This document shows, in pieces, positions 17,479 to 27,104 of a stretch of 64,000 nucleotides of DNA. The notes below the pieces were generated by a model. That model saw nothing but the letters and a program-made list of their open reading frames with translations, did not search any database and was not told the DNA's origin. Within the stretch, counting starts at the first letter, position 1. Each line of letters starts with the position of its first letter. A program made the translations under genes and the position numbers. Source of the stretch: Flavobacterium sp. MedPE-SWcel (GTDB taxonomy: Bacteria > Bacteroidota > Bacteroidia > Flavobacteriales > Flavobacteriaceae); assembly GCA_001874325.1 (NCBI GenBank), contig MPCW01000010.1, positions 53,679 to 117,678 of the forward strand. The letters are read 5' to 3'.

Positions 17479-18096
17479 ATGTCGCTAAAGAAAGCCTATA
17501 TCATTGTTATAATTGTATTACTGATAGATCAGATATCTAAAATCTATGTAAAAACACACATGGAGCTTGATGAATGGTTTACCGTTTTAAACCAAGACTG
17601 GTTTAGAATACATTTTATAGAGAATGACGGTATGGCTTGGGGAGCAGAAATACCTGGAGTATATGGTAAATTACTACTTACTTTATTCCGCATATTAGCC
17701 GTAATAGGTATCGGTTGGTGGCTATATGACTCTGTCAAGAAAAAACACTCTAGTTACCTTATAGTGCCTATTGCACTTATACTAGCAGGTGCTTTTGGTA
17801 ATATACTTGACTCTGTTTTTTATGGTATTATTTTCGACAGTAGCGATAATCAAGTAGCTACATTATTTTCAAATCAACCTTATGGTAAGGTTTTATACGG
17901 GAAAGTAGTTGATATGTTTTATTTCCCAATATGGAGAGGAGAATTACCTTCTTGGTTACCTATTTGGGGCGGAAAACAGTTCTCTTTCTTTAATGCTATT
18001 TTTAATGTTGCTGATGCTGCTATTTCTATAGGTGTTGGTATATTAATCGTTTTCAATAAAAAAGCTTTTGCTAAGCCTACTGTAGTAGCAGAATAA
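17479..18096 (+). CDS. lspA: Lipoprotein signal peptidase
   Basis: Inner-membrane aspartyl protease that cleaves prolipoprotein signal peptides. 205 residues, longer than the roughly 165 of E. coli because of loop insertions, with four membrane helices. Conserved NDGMAWG, GAFGNILD, VVDMFYFPIW and FNVADAAISIG are present; the Asp residues in VVD and NVAD match the catalytic pair. It serves the many lipoproteins in this region, including GldD, the alpha-2-macroglobulin and the cytochrome. Convergent with pbpC, one base apart, with no visible terminator. Confidence 0.96.
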   Translation: MSLKKAYIIVIIVLLIDQISKIYVKTHMELDEWFTVLNQDWFRIHFIENDGMAWGAEIPGVYGKLLLTLFRILAVIGIGWWLYDSVKKKHSSYLIVPIALILAGAFGNILDSVFYGIIFDSSDNQVATLFSNQPYGKVLYGKVVDMFYFPIWRGELPSWLPIWGGKQFSFFNAIFNVADAAISIGVGILIVFNKKAFAKPTVVAE

Positions 18097-18097
18097 C

Positions 18098-20464
18098 CTA
18101 CTCTGAAACAATCGTTATTTTTCGGCTCATTTCATTACCATTTTCATCGGTAATTGTAATATAATGCTCTCCTGTATCGGCTTGTGCTGGCATGTCATGA
18201 AATGTTTGCGTCATACCAAGGTAAACATCATCCATATACCAAAACAGCTTTGCCTTAGCATTAGAGTGAACTGCTTTTAATACAAATGGCTGTAGTTTAC
18301 CTTCAAAATCTTTAGTCAGGTATATTTTACTATTGTTCTTTGGATATATAAAATCCATTGCTGTAATACTGGTATCATCACAGTCTCCTCTAAAGGGCGG
18401 TAATACTTTATAGTCTATATGCTGTTTTTTATAATACCATTCCATTACAGGAGGTAACACAAACCAAGGTTTGGTTATCATATTATCTACACGCTCACAA
18501 TTACTATTTACTCGATATTGTTCTGTAATATCTAAATTAACCAATGTATGATAAGGGCATACAGTTGTGTTTTTTCCACTAATAGGTATCCACTGTTTCT
18601 CAGCATCGCAATATTGTCCTGCAAGATGACCGCTTTGTTTACACACCTCAGCTTCTTCTAAATCATTATAAGGCGGCGCAAACCAAGGTTGTTTAGGCAA
18701 TAAATTAAACACATCAAACAAAACAGGAGCAGCACTACCTACACCTGTAAGCGATGGTCTACCCTCACCCGAAGCGTTACCTACCCACACTCCTACTACA
18801 TAACGTGGGCTTGTACCAATAGCCCAAGCATCTCGACCACCAAAACTTGTACCTGTTTTCCATGCAATTTCTAATGATGAATCATAAAAACGCCATGCTT
18901 CATCGCCTTCAGGGCGGTTTACTTCCTTCATTGCATTATATGTTAACCATATTGCTCCTGCCCCAACTTGAGGTTTATTAAATGTTGTTTTACCAAAATC
19001 ACGACTAATCTTACTATCCCAGTTTAACTCTACAAACTCATTCATTCGGTATTTAGCATCGTGAGTTGTAAAATGATTTAAAGTAGATGTAAGTCCTGAA
19101 TAAGTTCGGCATAAATCCCATAAGTTCGACTCTGCTCCTCCTAGAATAAGTGATAAACCGTAATGATTTGGATGTTGCTTAATATCACGTAATTTAAAAT
19201 GCTGCAACTGTTCATAAAAACGATTTACTCCAAAGTCTTGCAACATTAATACTGCTGGTACATTTAGCGATCGTGATAAAGCTTTTTGCGCTGGTACAGC
19301 CCCATCATAAGTCATATCATAATTCTTAGGGCTATAACCTGATATTTGTGTGGGCACATCGGCAATTAAAGTATTAGGTAATAACTCTCCTGCATCGAGC
19401 ATAGAAGCGAATAATAAAGGTTTTAGCACACTACCTGTACTTCGCGGTGCAGTTATTATATCTACATCTTTTTGGTGTAACACATTCGTGGGAGAATTAC
19501 CCACATATGCCATTATATTATGCGTTTGCACATCTACTACTAGTATCGCTAAATTGTGTATCTCTGTTTGGCGATATTCGTTATAATAACGTTTAGCAAT
19601 TTGGTTTACCTGCTGTTGTAGTGTGTTCTCAATCGTGGTTTTTATCCTATTCCCCTCTTTCGTTTTTGCTATTTGCTGCAAAAGGTGAGGTGCTGTCTGT
19701 GGTAAATCAAATGGTTTTTGAGGTAACTCTTCTTGAATGGAGAGTTCATAAGTAGTTTTATCAATTACCTTTTCAGTATATAACTTCTTCAACAAACGAT
19801 TACGTTTGTTGCGTAATTCATCTTGATTTCTACCTGGGTAAATTAATGCAGGTGCATTAGGCAATACGGCAAGAGTAGCTGTTTCTGCCCAAGATAGCTG
19901 ATGTGATTGCACCCCAAAATATCGCCAAGACGCCATATCTAACCCTACAACATTACCACCATAAGGAGCATGAGCAGCATATAAACCTAAAATATTCTCT
20001 TTACTTTCTCGAAACTCTAAACGAGTAGCAAGTATAAGTTCTACAAATTTCTCAAAATAGCTGCGCTTTTTACCTTTTCGAGATAAACGAATAACCTGTT
20101 GCGTTAACGTACTACCACCTCGCACTACTTTACCTGCCTTATAGTTTTGCTGTATTGCATTTACTATAGAGGCTGGATTAAAACCAGGGTGTTTATAAAA
20201 ATATTGATCTTCGAAATGAACAATACATTGCTGAAACTTATAAGGTACACTATCTTGTGCAGGAAAGCGCCATTGCCCATCCTTTGCAATACGAGCCCCT
20301 AACAACTCTCCTTCTTGACTCTCTATAACTGTAGCATAAGGAGCATCAAAAAGTTGTTTTGGCAAACAGAAATAATACCAAACAAGTAGCACAACCAAAG
20401 TGATCGATTTTACCTTATTTCGTTTTATATACTGCCAGATATTTCGAAGCCAACGCCCCAACAT
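18098..20464 (-). CDS. pbpC: Penicillin-binding protein 1C
   Basis: Bifunctional class A PBP, 788 residues, anchored by one N-terminal membrane helix (about 20-35). The glycosyltransferase domain (GT51) has FEDQYFYKHPGFNP with the catalytic Glu and GGSTLTQQVIRL. The transpeptidase domain has STGSVLKP (active Ser in SxxK), SRSLN (SxN) and WKTGTSFGGRDAW (KTG). The C-terminal about 90 residues match the BiPBP_C domain. It is encoded with an alpha-2-macroglobulin, as in the yfhM-pbpC pair of E. coli; the usual idea is that the two together defend and repair a breached envelope. Start overlaps the GNAT stop by one base. Confidence 0.95.
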   Translation of the reverse strand: MLGRWLRNIWQYIKRNKVKSITLVVLLVWYYFCLPKQLFDAPYATVIESQEGELLGARIAKDGQWRFPAQDSVPYKFQQCIVHFEDQYFYKHPGFNPASIVNAIQQNYKAGKVVRGGSTLTQQVIRLSRKGKKRSYFEKFVELILATRLEFRESKENILGLYAAHAPYGGNVVGLDMASWRYFGVQSHQLSWAETATLAVLPNAPALIYPGRNQDELRNKRNRLLKKLYTEKVIDKTTYELSIQEELPQKPFDLPQTAPHLLQQIAKTKEGNRIKTTIENTLQQQVNQIAKRYYNEYRQTEIHNLAILVVDVQTHNIMAYVGNSPTNVLHQKDVDIITAPRSTGSVLKPLLFASMLDAGELLPNTLIADVPTQISGYSPKNYDMTYDGAVPAQKALSRSLNVPAVLMLQDFGVNRFYEQLQHFKLRDIKQHPNHYGLSLILGGAESNLWDLCRTYSGLTSTLNHFTTHDAKYRMNEFVELNWDSKISRDFGKTTFNKPQVGAGAIWLTYNAMKEVNRPEGDEAWRFYDSSLEIAWKTGTSFGGRDAWAIGTSPRYVVGVWVGNASGEGRPSLTGVGSAAPVLFDVFNLLPKQPWFAPPYNDLEEAEVCKQSGHLAGQYCDAEKQWIPISGKNTTVCPYHTLVNLDITEQYRVNSNCERVDNMITKPWFVLPPVMEWYYKKQHIDYKVLPPFRGDCDDTSITAMDFIYPKNNSKIYLTKDFEGKLQPFVLKAVHSNAKAKLFWYMDDVYLGMTQTFHDMPAQADTGEHYITITDENGNEMSRKITIVSE

Positions 20465-20940
20465 TATAATACAATCGTCTTTAATTCCATTGTTGGTAAA
20501 AATCTATTTTTAACAGTTGTTTCTTGTTGACCAATGGTTACAAATCCAAACTTCTTATAAAACTTTTCAGCACCAGGTTCAGAATCAAGTATAATTTTCA
20601 GTATATTTTCGGTTTTTGCACGTTTTAAAAAATCATCCATTAAAACTTTACCAAACCCTTTACCTATAAAAGCTGGTAGTACAAATAAATTGTCGAGTCT
20701 TACAGTAGTTTCATCATCATTACAGTAAGAATAGTATCCTATAATTTTATCATCAAGGACAAGCTTAAAAACATTCTTATCCTCTATATAAGCCGCTGTA
20801 ACTGTTAATAGCTCCGACCACTGATCAAGTAACTCACTAGAATACCCCCAGTATGCTTTTGACTTTTTGGTTATATCTGTCAAAACAACACTATCACTGC
20901 TAAGTGATCGCTCTATTCTTATTTCACCACTTCTACCCAT
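20464..20940 (-). CDS. GNAT family N-acetyltransferase
   Basis: 158 residues. The acetyl-CoA site is FVLPAFIGKGFGKVLMDDFL, the R/Q-x-x-G-x-G/A-type motif A, and the C-terminal strand is EKFYKKFGFVTIG. Substrate unknown. Its start lies inside the last codons of the alpha-2-macroglobulin gene (22-base overlap) and its end overlaps the pbpC start, so the three are translationally coupled. A cell-wall precursor or protein-modifying role would fit the operon but is a guess. Confidence 0.85.
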   Translation of the reverse strand: MGRSGEIRIERSLSSDSVVLTDITKKSKAYWGYSSELLDQWSELLTVTAAYIEDKNVFKLVLDDKIIGYYSYCNDDETTVRLDNLFVLPAFIGKGFGKVLMDDFLKRAKTENILKIILDSEPGAEKFYKKFGFVTIGQQETTVKNRFLPTMELKTIVL

Positions 20941-23900
20941 TGTCCTTTGGTACGTGCTAAAAATGAGTTATCGTACATTGCTTCGCACTGTACTCCTGGT
21001 AAATAGTAACTACCTAGATATGATGCATTAAGTAATATCCTGAATGTTTTGGTTTCGTTAGATTTTAATGGAAAGTAGAAATTTGTTCTATCATCTCTTA
21101 TATCGATATGATCGGCTATATTATTACCAAAACTACCAAAATCTGTAAAACGAGTATTAACAATTTCCCATCCTGATGGTATAATTTGAGTAAGTGCCAC
21201 ATTCTCTACATTTTCTCCTTTTAAATTACTTACTCTCACCTCAGCAACAAACTCTGTACCTTGCTCTAACGACGAAGGATTTATAGCGTTACCTGCTCTA
21301 TCCTTAAATACAATTGTAGTACTCAATCCACGTTGTTCTGTTTGTTCTTCACCTACAGGTAAAATACCACTATAAACAACTCTTGCATAAAGTATTCCGT
21401 CATTATTATTTTGTACTGTAACCGAGTTATTACCTGATACTTTTAGTACTCTATCCGCAAACGATTTATGTGATTCTATAGTTTTCTTTTTTCCTTTTGA
21501 AGTATATACAATATTAACACCCCCGGCTCCATTCATTTTAGCAAATTTAGCCATTGAATAAAGACAGTATGCTGTTGTTTGCGTACTCATCCATCTATTA
21601 GATGACATTTTTTCTGATAATTGATTTGCAATACGGAAGGCTTCACTTTTCTTATCTAACAACATTAATGTTTCGAGTGCCATTGCTCTATTACGCTCTG
21701 GCGAACCGTAATAGTAATACCTGTTACTACCTGCATCAAGATTACTCTGATTTAATAATGCTATTCCTGCACTCTTTTGTCCTGCTAAAGCATAGGCTGC
21801 TGCTAATCGTAATTTTGATTCGTTAGAGATACCTTGTGTTTCTCTAAGCCTATTCATTGATGAGAGATCTGGCGACCCTGCTAATGCTAATGTATATAAA
21901 CGGTAAGCTTGTGCAAACGCATTATTATAGTAACTATTATAACGCCATTGTCTAGCAGTTCTCTTTTGATATTCTAACCATTTACTTTTAGCATTAAGTG
22001 GTAAAGTATATCCTTTTTTCTCTGCCTCGATAAAGAAGTGCCCAACATAACTAGATCCCCAATCATTAGGGTGTGTACCTCCTGACCAATAAGCAAACCC
22101 TCCATTACCAATTTGAAAACTTGCTAGTCGCTCTATAGCTGCCGATACATTACGTTGTATGCTTTGTTTTCTCTCATTACTAATGTCTGCAATATCTGCA
22201 AGGTATAATTGTGGGAATGCACTTGAAGTAGTTTGCTCTAAACATCCGTGTGGGTATCGTACTAAATAATCAATTCTACGATTAAGATCTATAGGAGGGA
22301 AAGACGAGACTTCTAACCTTGCCTTATTACTCCCTGCTACACCAAAAGCTGCCCAATCTAACGTCCCCGAAGCTCCTGCCTCTAACACTAACTCTTTAAA
22401 ATTATTCGTTACAGGGTTAGGGTTAACAACATCTATTTCTACATCATAACTCGCTTTTTCTCTACCTGATGTTGCTATAACTGTAACTTTAGCTATACCT
22501 GTTGTATTACCTACTTCAAGATCAAAATAAGCTATTTTTTCATCGGGTTGTGCAAATGATACTTTTTGCGATGCACTACCTATAACCTTTAATCCTTTAC
22601 TTGTTTTTACTTTTAAAGTTACATTTTTCACTTTCTTTTCCATTGCAAAAAGTGTAACTGGAAGCCTTACTTTCTCTGTTGGTGTTATTTTTCGTGGTAA
22701 CGATGCTAACAGCATTAACGGGCTGCGTACAGGCGTTGTTTTCTCTGCTTTACCATAAGCCTCATCTTCGGCATTAGCAGCTACCACCATAGTACGTACA
22801 GAGCCTATATATTTAGGCAATGTTATTTCATGCTTTTGTGTCTTACCTTCTTTAAGTGTATAAGGCCCTAAGTAAATAACTACTGGTTTAAAACGATTCG
22901 CTTTTTTAGCTTTACCACCACCAAGATCTTCATCTCCTCCAATACTAAATACTTGATTTACCTTACCGCCATAAGCGCCTATAACATCATCATAAATATC
23001 CCATGTTTTTACACCAAGTGCTTCTTTGGCATAGAAGCCGTCCCAAGCATTAGGTGTTTTAAATCGAGTAAGATCAAGCAAACCATCATCTACTACAGCA
23101 ATAGTATACGTCATTGCTTTACCTGATTTTTCACTAATTTTTATAGTTGCTTTCTGTTCTGGTCTTAAAACATCTGGCATCTTTATTTCTGGCTCTAGTA
23201 TTGTGTTTTTATCAACTACCTCTATAGGCAATATACCATACATTCGTATAGGCGAATCATTCTCGGTAGTTGCATGAGGTTGTAATAGTGTAATATTAAC
23301 ATATACATTAGGTGCCATTTTTTCTGTTATCGGGATCTCTATTTGAGTTTCTCCTTTTACAGTAGTTGTCCAATGCGTTTCTACTACTTCAGATCCGCTT
23401 TCTAGAGATATTAACGCTCTTCCTCCCTCACTAGAAGGAAATGATATTGTTGCCTTTTCGCCAACTGCATATTTTTCTTTATCAGTAGTAAATACTAACA
23501 TTGCAGCTTCTTCTCCACCATTATTCTTAGTACGCCCCGACCAATAAGGCCAATCGATTAAAACAGTTTCTCCTGCCGAATGTCCACCTTCTACATCAGT
23601 TACATATACTAAGTAACGTCCCCAGTCATTTTCATCTACCTTCATGGCAATCGAAGCCTTACCTTTAGAATCTGTAGTTACTGTCTCTGAATAATATGGT
23701 GTTTTAGAAAGTGCTCTATTATAAAATGACGTATTGTTATGGGTAGCATCCCACCACCAGCGCCATGATACTTTATATACTTTTACTCTTACTTTTCTAT
23801 TAGCTCTTGCTCTACCTTTCTCAGAAACAGCTACCACATTAAAGCGATTTACTTTACCCGTTTCGAGCATTCCATATTTATTTGGATCAGGTGCTTTTAC

Positions 23901-26405
23901 TCCCACATAAGTTCGATATGGCGAATAGGACGCTGTAATAACATCTGTACTAAAATCGCCACCTCTTTCATAAGCTTTAGTTATAATTGCTGTTTTAAGC
24001 ATTCCAGGCGCACTCGATTTTAATAATGGTTGCAACGTTATCGTTGCCTCTCCATTACTATCTACTTTACCCGAATAAATATTGACTTCTTCTGTCTTAA
24101 ACTTCTGTGTAGGATCGTCAAAAATATAATTGCTATACCCTTTAAAGGTAGTTTTTTGATTAAAGAACTTCGCCTGCATCTCTACCTTCAAATCTTTCGC
24201 TACTGCACCATGCAACCACTTTACTTCTAGGTTTGCAGTATTCGCTTCATTAGCTGAAAGCACCTCTCCGTTAAATCCGTTTTTAATCTTTAATCGGTTA
24301 GGCTTTATAGTCTCTATTTTTATATGTTTATAAAACTTAGCTCCACCAACTGCAACTGCAGCTTGCCAGTTACCCGTAGGCGCATTAGCATTAGTAGGTA
24401 CTATAAACTTATAATGATTCTTGTCATTATATGTTTTTACTGCTTGGTATACCAACTTACCATTAGGATCGCTCAATTTTAACTTTATAGGGTGCGAAGG
24501 AGGTAATTTTGCTGCTTTATCATTTAATATAAAACCTATAAATAACGTATCTCCAGGGCGCCATACGCCACGCTCTCCATACACATACCCTTTTAATCCT
24601 TTTTGTAAACGCGTACCGTCAACCTCAAAATTACTTACTGATAACGAATTACCATCAGCCATTTTTACATAGGTTGTATTATTCCCTTTTTTTACAATTG
24701 CAAAGAATGCTTTTTTATCAACCGATACTGTTGCTGTACCCTCGCTATCTGTTGTTACTGATGCTACTTTTTGCTGTTGAAAATTATATACTTCTACCTC
24801 AGCTCCGCTAATAGGTTCTGTGGTTGTAATACTACTTACTGAAAAGAAATAAGTATTGTTTTCTCCTCCTTTAGCAATAACACCTAAGTCACTAGCTAAA
24901 ACATTAGTAGATATCTTCTTGTTATAATAGTACGATTGTTTACAAGGGTCATCACGTTCGCTCCAGTTGTAATCATAGTCGTAATAATCGTAGTATTCGT
25001 TATCAAAATTCGAATAAAACTCAGCATCGTCATCTTCCTGCTCTTCTTCTTCAACATCACTATCTGGGCAACGATATAATGAATATGATTTTTTTATTGA
25101 TAGCTCTACACGATATATAGCACCTTGTTCTGGTTGTATTAGTGTCGCTAAATCTAAAGCGTAAGTATTCCACTTACTATAATTAGCCAGTTTATCATCG
25201 TTAAGTGTAATCTTCTTTTTAGCAATAGGTAGTGCTACTTTTCTAAGATTATACGCTCCGTTTATTCTGTTATCTTGTAAAAACTGTAATACATTATTTT
25301 CATAAATACGATATACTTTTACATCTACCGCTTTAAGATTAGTTGCTTTAAAATTAAGTTTTAAATTACTTGACGCAGGTAATATAGTACCGTTTTTTAA
25401 AAACTGAATTTCGGGTTTCGTTTGTTCAAACAAAACTTTTTCTGAGTGTGGTTTCTTTGTCTTATAACCATCTACACTTTCTATACCCTGAAAAACCTCT
25501 ACTAATCTATTCCCTGTAAGTGGTTTCTTGAAATATACTTTTAGTAAATTCCCTTCTACTGTATATTTTAAACCACTAGCGTTTTCTACCGCTACTAAAC
25601 CTGAAAAGTTTTGAGATTTAACTAATGGTGCCGAAAAATTAATAAATAGTGACTGATTATCATCAGCACCAACACTCATATTTATAACCTTAAAATTACT
25701 CTTTCCTGGTACTTCAAAAGTTTTAGCATCTAATTTATCTACATCTATAGCCTCTCCATTCCAGTTTACTTCTATCTTACTATCATCTATTTTTCGTTGA
25801 ATGCTATCTATTATAAAAAAGAACTCTGTAGCCTCTTCTGTACTAGCATCAAAACGAATAGGTAGTTGTCTTCCCTCTTGATTTGCGTTTATTAACTTTT
25901 TTGCCGTAGCACCATCTATAAAGTCACTAGTTTTTAGCATACCATTAAGGTACTGCCAGTCTTTATCATAAGATTGTAAATCGAGTGTGTTAACTCTAAA
26001 ATCTTGCTCTAAAGTTTTTACTCTAAAATCGAAATCAGCTAACTCATTATCAACATCCATCATTTCAGATAGGTGTAGCGTAACACGGTACTCTTTATTT
26101 TGTTCTAACTTTTCATCAGGGCGAAAAGCTATTGTATTGCTATCTAATAACAATACTTTACCATCTACACTAGGAGAGATACTAAAATAGTCCTCATCAA
26201 GTTCTTCGTTAATCTTCCACTCGTTTTTAGTAAAAGCTAAACCTACTTGAATATCTGCCTTTGTAGAAATTATACCTGAAGTATAACTCGTGATATACTC
26301 TCTATATAAAGAAGAATCAGAGTCAAACTCTTCTCCTGATTTTTTAGAACAGGATACAACAAGTACTGATACTACAAGAAAGAGTAGTAGTTTTATGCTT
26401 TTCAT
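20919..26405 (-). CDS. Bacterial alpha-2-macroglobulin family lipoprotein
   Basis: 1828 residues. A lipobox ends at C19 (LVVSC), followed by a Ser/Glu-rich tether. Repeated macroglobulin (MG) beta-sandwich domains fill about 40-1000. An A2M-type segment and the thioester domain contain YPHGCLEQTTSSAFP, the CLEQ thioester motif being intact, with alpha/alpha-barrel repeats afterward. An acidic Tyr/Asp insertion (about 450-490, DDDAEFYSNF and YYDYDYN) is unusual. The protein should covalently trap proteases that enter the periplasm. First gene of the operon with the GNAT and pbpC genes. Confidence 0.94.
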   Translation of the reverse strand: MKSIKLLLFLVVSVLVVSCSKKSGEEFDSDSSLYREYITSYTSGIISTKADIQVGLAFTKNEWKINEELDEDYFSISPSVDGKVLLLDSNTIAFRPDEKLEQNKEYRVTLHLSEMMDVDNELADFDFRVKTLEQDFRVNTLDLQSYDKDWQYLNGMLKTSDFIDGATAKKLINANQEGRQLPIRFDASTEEATEFFFIIDSIQRKIDDSKIEVNWNGEAIDVDKLDAKTFEVPGKSNFKVINMSVGADDNQSLFINFSAPLVKSQNFSGLVAVENASGLKYTVEGNLLKVYFKKPLTGNRLVEVFQGIESVDGYKTKKPHSEKVLFEQTKPEIQFLKNGTILPASSNLKLNFKATNLKAVDVKVYRIYENNVLQFLQDNRINGAYNLRKVALPIAKKKITLNDDKLANYSKWNTYALDLATLIQPEQGAIYRVELSIKKSYSLYRCPDSDVEEEEQEDDDAEFYSNFDNEYYDYYDYDYNWSERDDPCKQSYYYNKKISTNVLASDLGVIAKGGENNTYFFSVSSITTTEPISGAEVEVYNFQQQKVASVTTDSEGTATVSVDKKAFFAIVKKGNNTTYVKMADGNSLSVSNFEVDGTRLQKGLKGYVYGERGVWRPGDTLFIGFILNDKAAKLPPSHPIKLKLSDPNGKLVYQAVKTYNDKNHYKFIVPTNANAPTGNWQAAVAVGGAKFYKHIKIETIKPNRLKIKNGFNGEVLSANEANTANLEVKWLHGAVAKDLKVEMQAKFFNQKTTFKGYSNYIFDDPTQKFKTEEVNIYSGKVDSNGEATITLQPLLKSSAPGMLKTAIITKAYERGGDFSTDVITASYSPYRTYVGVKAPDPNKYGMLETGKVNRFNVVAVSEKGRARANRKVRVKVYKVSWRWWWDATHNNTSFYNRALSKTPYYSETVTTDSKGKASIAMKVDENDWGRYLVYVTDVEGGHSAGETVLIDWPYWSGRTKNNGGEEAAMLVFTTDKEKYAVGEKATISFPSSEGGRALISLESGSEVVETHWTTTVKGETQIEIPITEKMAPNVYVNITLLQPHATTENDSPIRMYGILPIEVVDKNTILEPEIKMPDVLRPEQKATIKISEKSGKAMTYTIAVVDDGLLDLTRFKTPNAWDGFYAKEALGVKTWDIYDDVIGAYGGKVNQVFSIGGDEDLGGGKAKKANRFKPVVIYLGPYTLKEGKTQKHEITLPKYIGSVRTMVVAANAEDEAYGKAEKTTPVRSPLMLLASLPRKITPTEKVRLPVTLFAMEKKVKNVTLKVKTSKGLKVIGSASQKVSFAQPDEKIAYFDLEVGNTTGIAKVTVIATSGREKASYDVEIDVVNPNPVTNNFKELVLEAGASGTLDWAAFGVAGSNKARLEVSSFPPIDLNRRIDYLVRYPHGCLEQTTSSAFPQLYLADIADISNERKQSIQRNVSAAIERLASFQIGNGGFAYWSGGTHPNDWGSSYVGHFFIEAEKKGYTLPLNAKSKWLEYQKRTARQWRYNSYYNNAFAQAYRLYTLALAGSPDLSSMNRLRETQGISNESKLRLAAAYALAGQKSAGIALLNQSNLDAGSNRYYYYGSPERNRAMALETLMLLDKKSEAFRIANQLSEKMSSNRWMSTQTTAYCLYSMAKFAKMNGAGGVNIVYTSKGKKKTIESHKSFADRVLKVSGNNSVTVQNNNDGILYARVVYSGILPVGEEQTEQRGLSTTIVFKDRAGNAINPSSLEQGTEFVAEVRVSNLKGENVENVALTQIIPSGWEIVNTRFTDFGSFGNNIADHIDIRDDRTNFYFPLKSNETKTFRILLNASYLGSYYLPGVQCEAMYDNSFLARTKGQWVEVVK

Positions 26406-26486
26406 AATTTTAGATGGTTTAACTAGTTAATAAACTATGTTTTATGGATTATAAATACAACAAACAACGTTATTGAAATATTGTAT

Positions 26487-26494
26487 CAAATTTA
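26487..26494 (-). promoter_or_regulatory. Predicted -7 element of the alpha-2-macroglobulin operon
   Basis: Minus-strand TAAATTTG, exact consensus, 82 bases before the ATG at 26405. No TTG at the right spacing. Confidence 0.3.
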
Positions 26495-26531
26495 AACTTA
26501 TTTTTAGACAACCACACTGATTGTTACTGCT

Positions 26532-26978
26532 TTAATTTTTTCTTTTTCTAGCAAAAAAGTCTTTCATCAAGCGGCTACACTCTTCAGCCATTACCCCATG
26601 TACTACTTCTGTTTTTGGATGTAGTTTAGTTCCCATAGCCCTATATCCTCTTTGGTCATCTGTAGCACCAAAAACAACTTTAGCAATTTGACTCCAGTAT
26701 AAAGCTCCTGCACACATTTGGCAAGGCTCTAAGGTTACATAAAGCGTGCAACCTGTTAAATACTTACCGCCTAAAAAGTTTGCTGCTGAAGTTATTGCTT
26801 GCATCTCGGCATGAGCAGTAACATCGTGTAACAACTCAGTAAGATTATGAGTACGCGCTATAACTTTATCATTTATTACAACCACAGCCCCTACAGGTAT
26901 CTCATCTTTATCAAAAGCCTCTTGAGCCTCCTGTAGTGCTTTTCGCATAAAATACTCGTCGGTAAAAATATTTTCCAT
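26532..26978 (-). CDS. tadA: tRNA-specific adenosine deaminase
   Basis: Zinc deaminase converting A34 to inosine in tRNA-Arg. 148 residues. TAHAEMQAI gives the zinc His56 and proton-shuttle Glu58. LEPCQMCAGAL gives C86 and C89. ARKRKN at the C-terminus is usual. A TAnnTTTG match (26984-26991, minus strand) lies 5 bases upstream. tadA and dxs look like former direct neighbours, now separated by the nuclease-helicase gene. Confidence 0.94.
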   Translation of the reverse strand: MENIFTDEYFMRKALQEAQEAFDKDEIPVGAVVVINDKVIARTHNLTELLHDVTAHAEMQAITSAANFLGGKYLTGCTLYVTLEPCQMCAGALYWSQIAKVVFGATDDQRGYRAMGTKLHPKTEVVHGVMAEECSRLMKDFFARKRKN

Positions 26979-27104
26979 AGAAACAAAAATACGATTATCA
27001 TAATAACAAGCTAAATTCTACTTTAGAGAATATCAGTACATTTTTATTATTTAAAATACACGATATGTGTTATTTTTAGCTTTCCAAACTAAGAGAGCTA
27101 CTAA

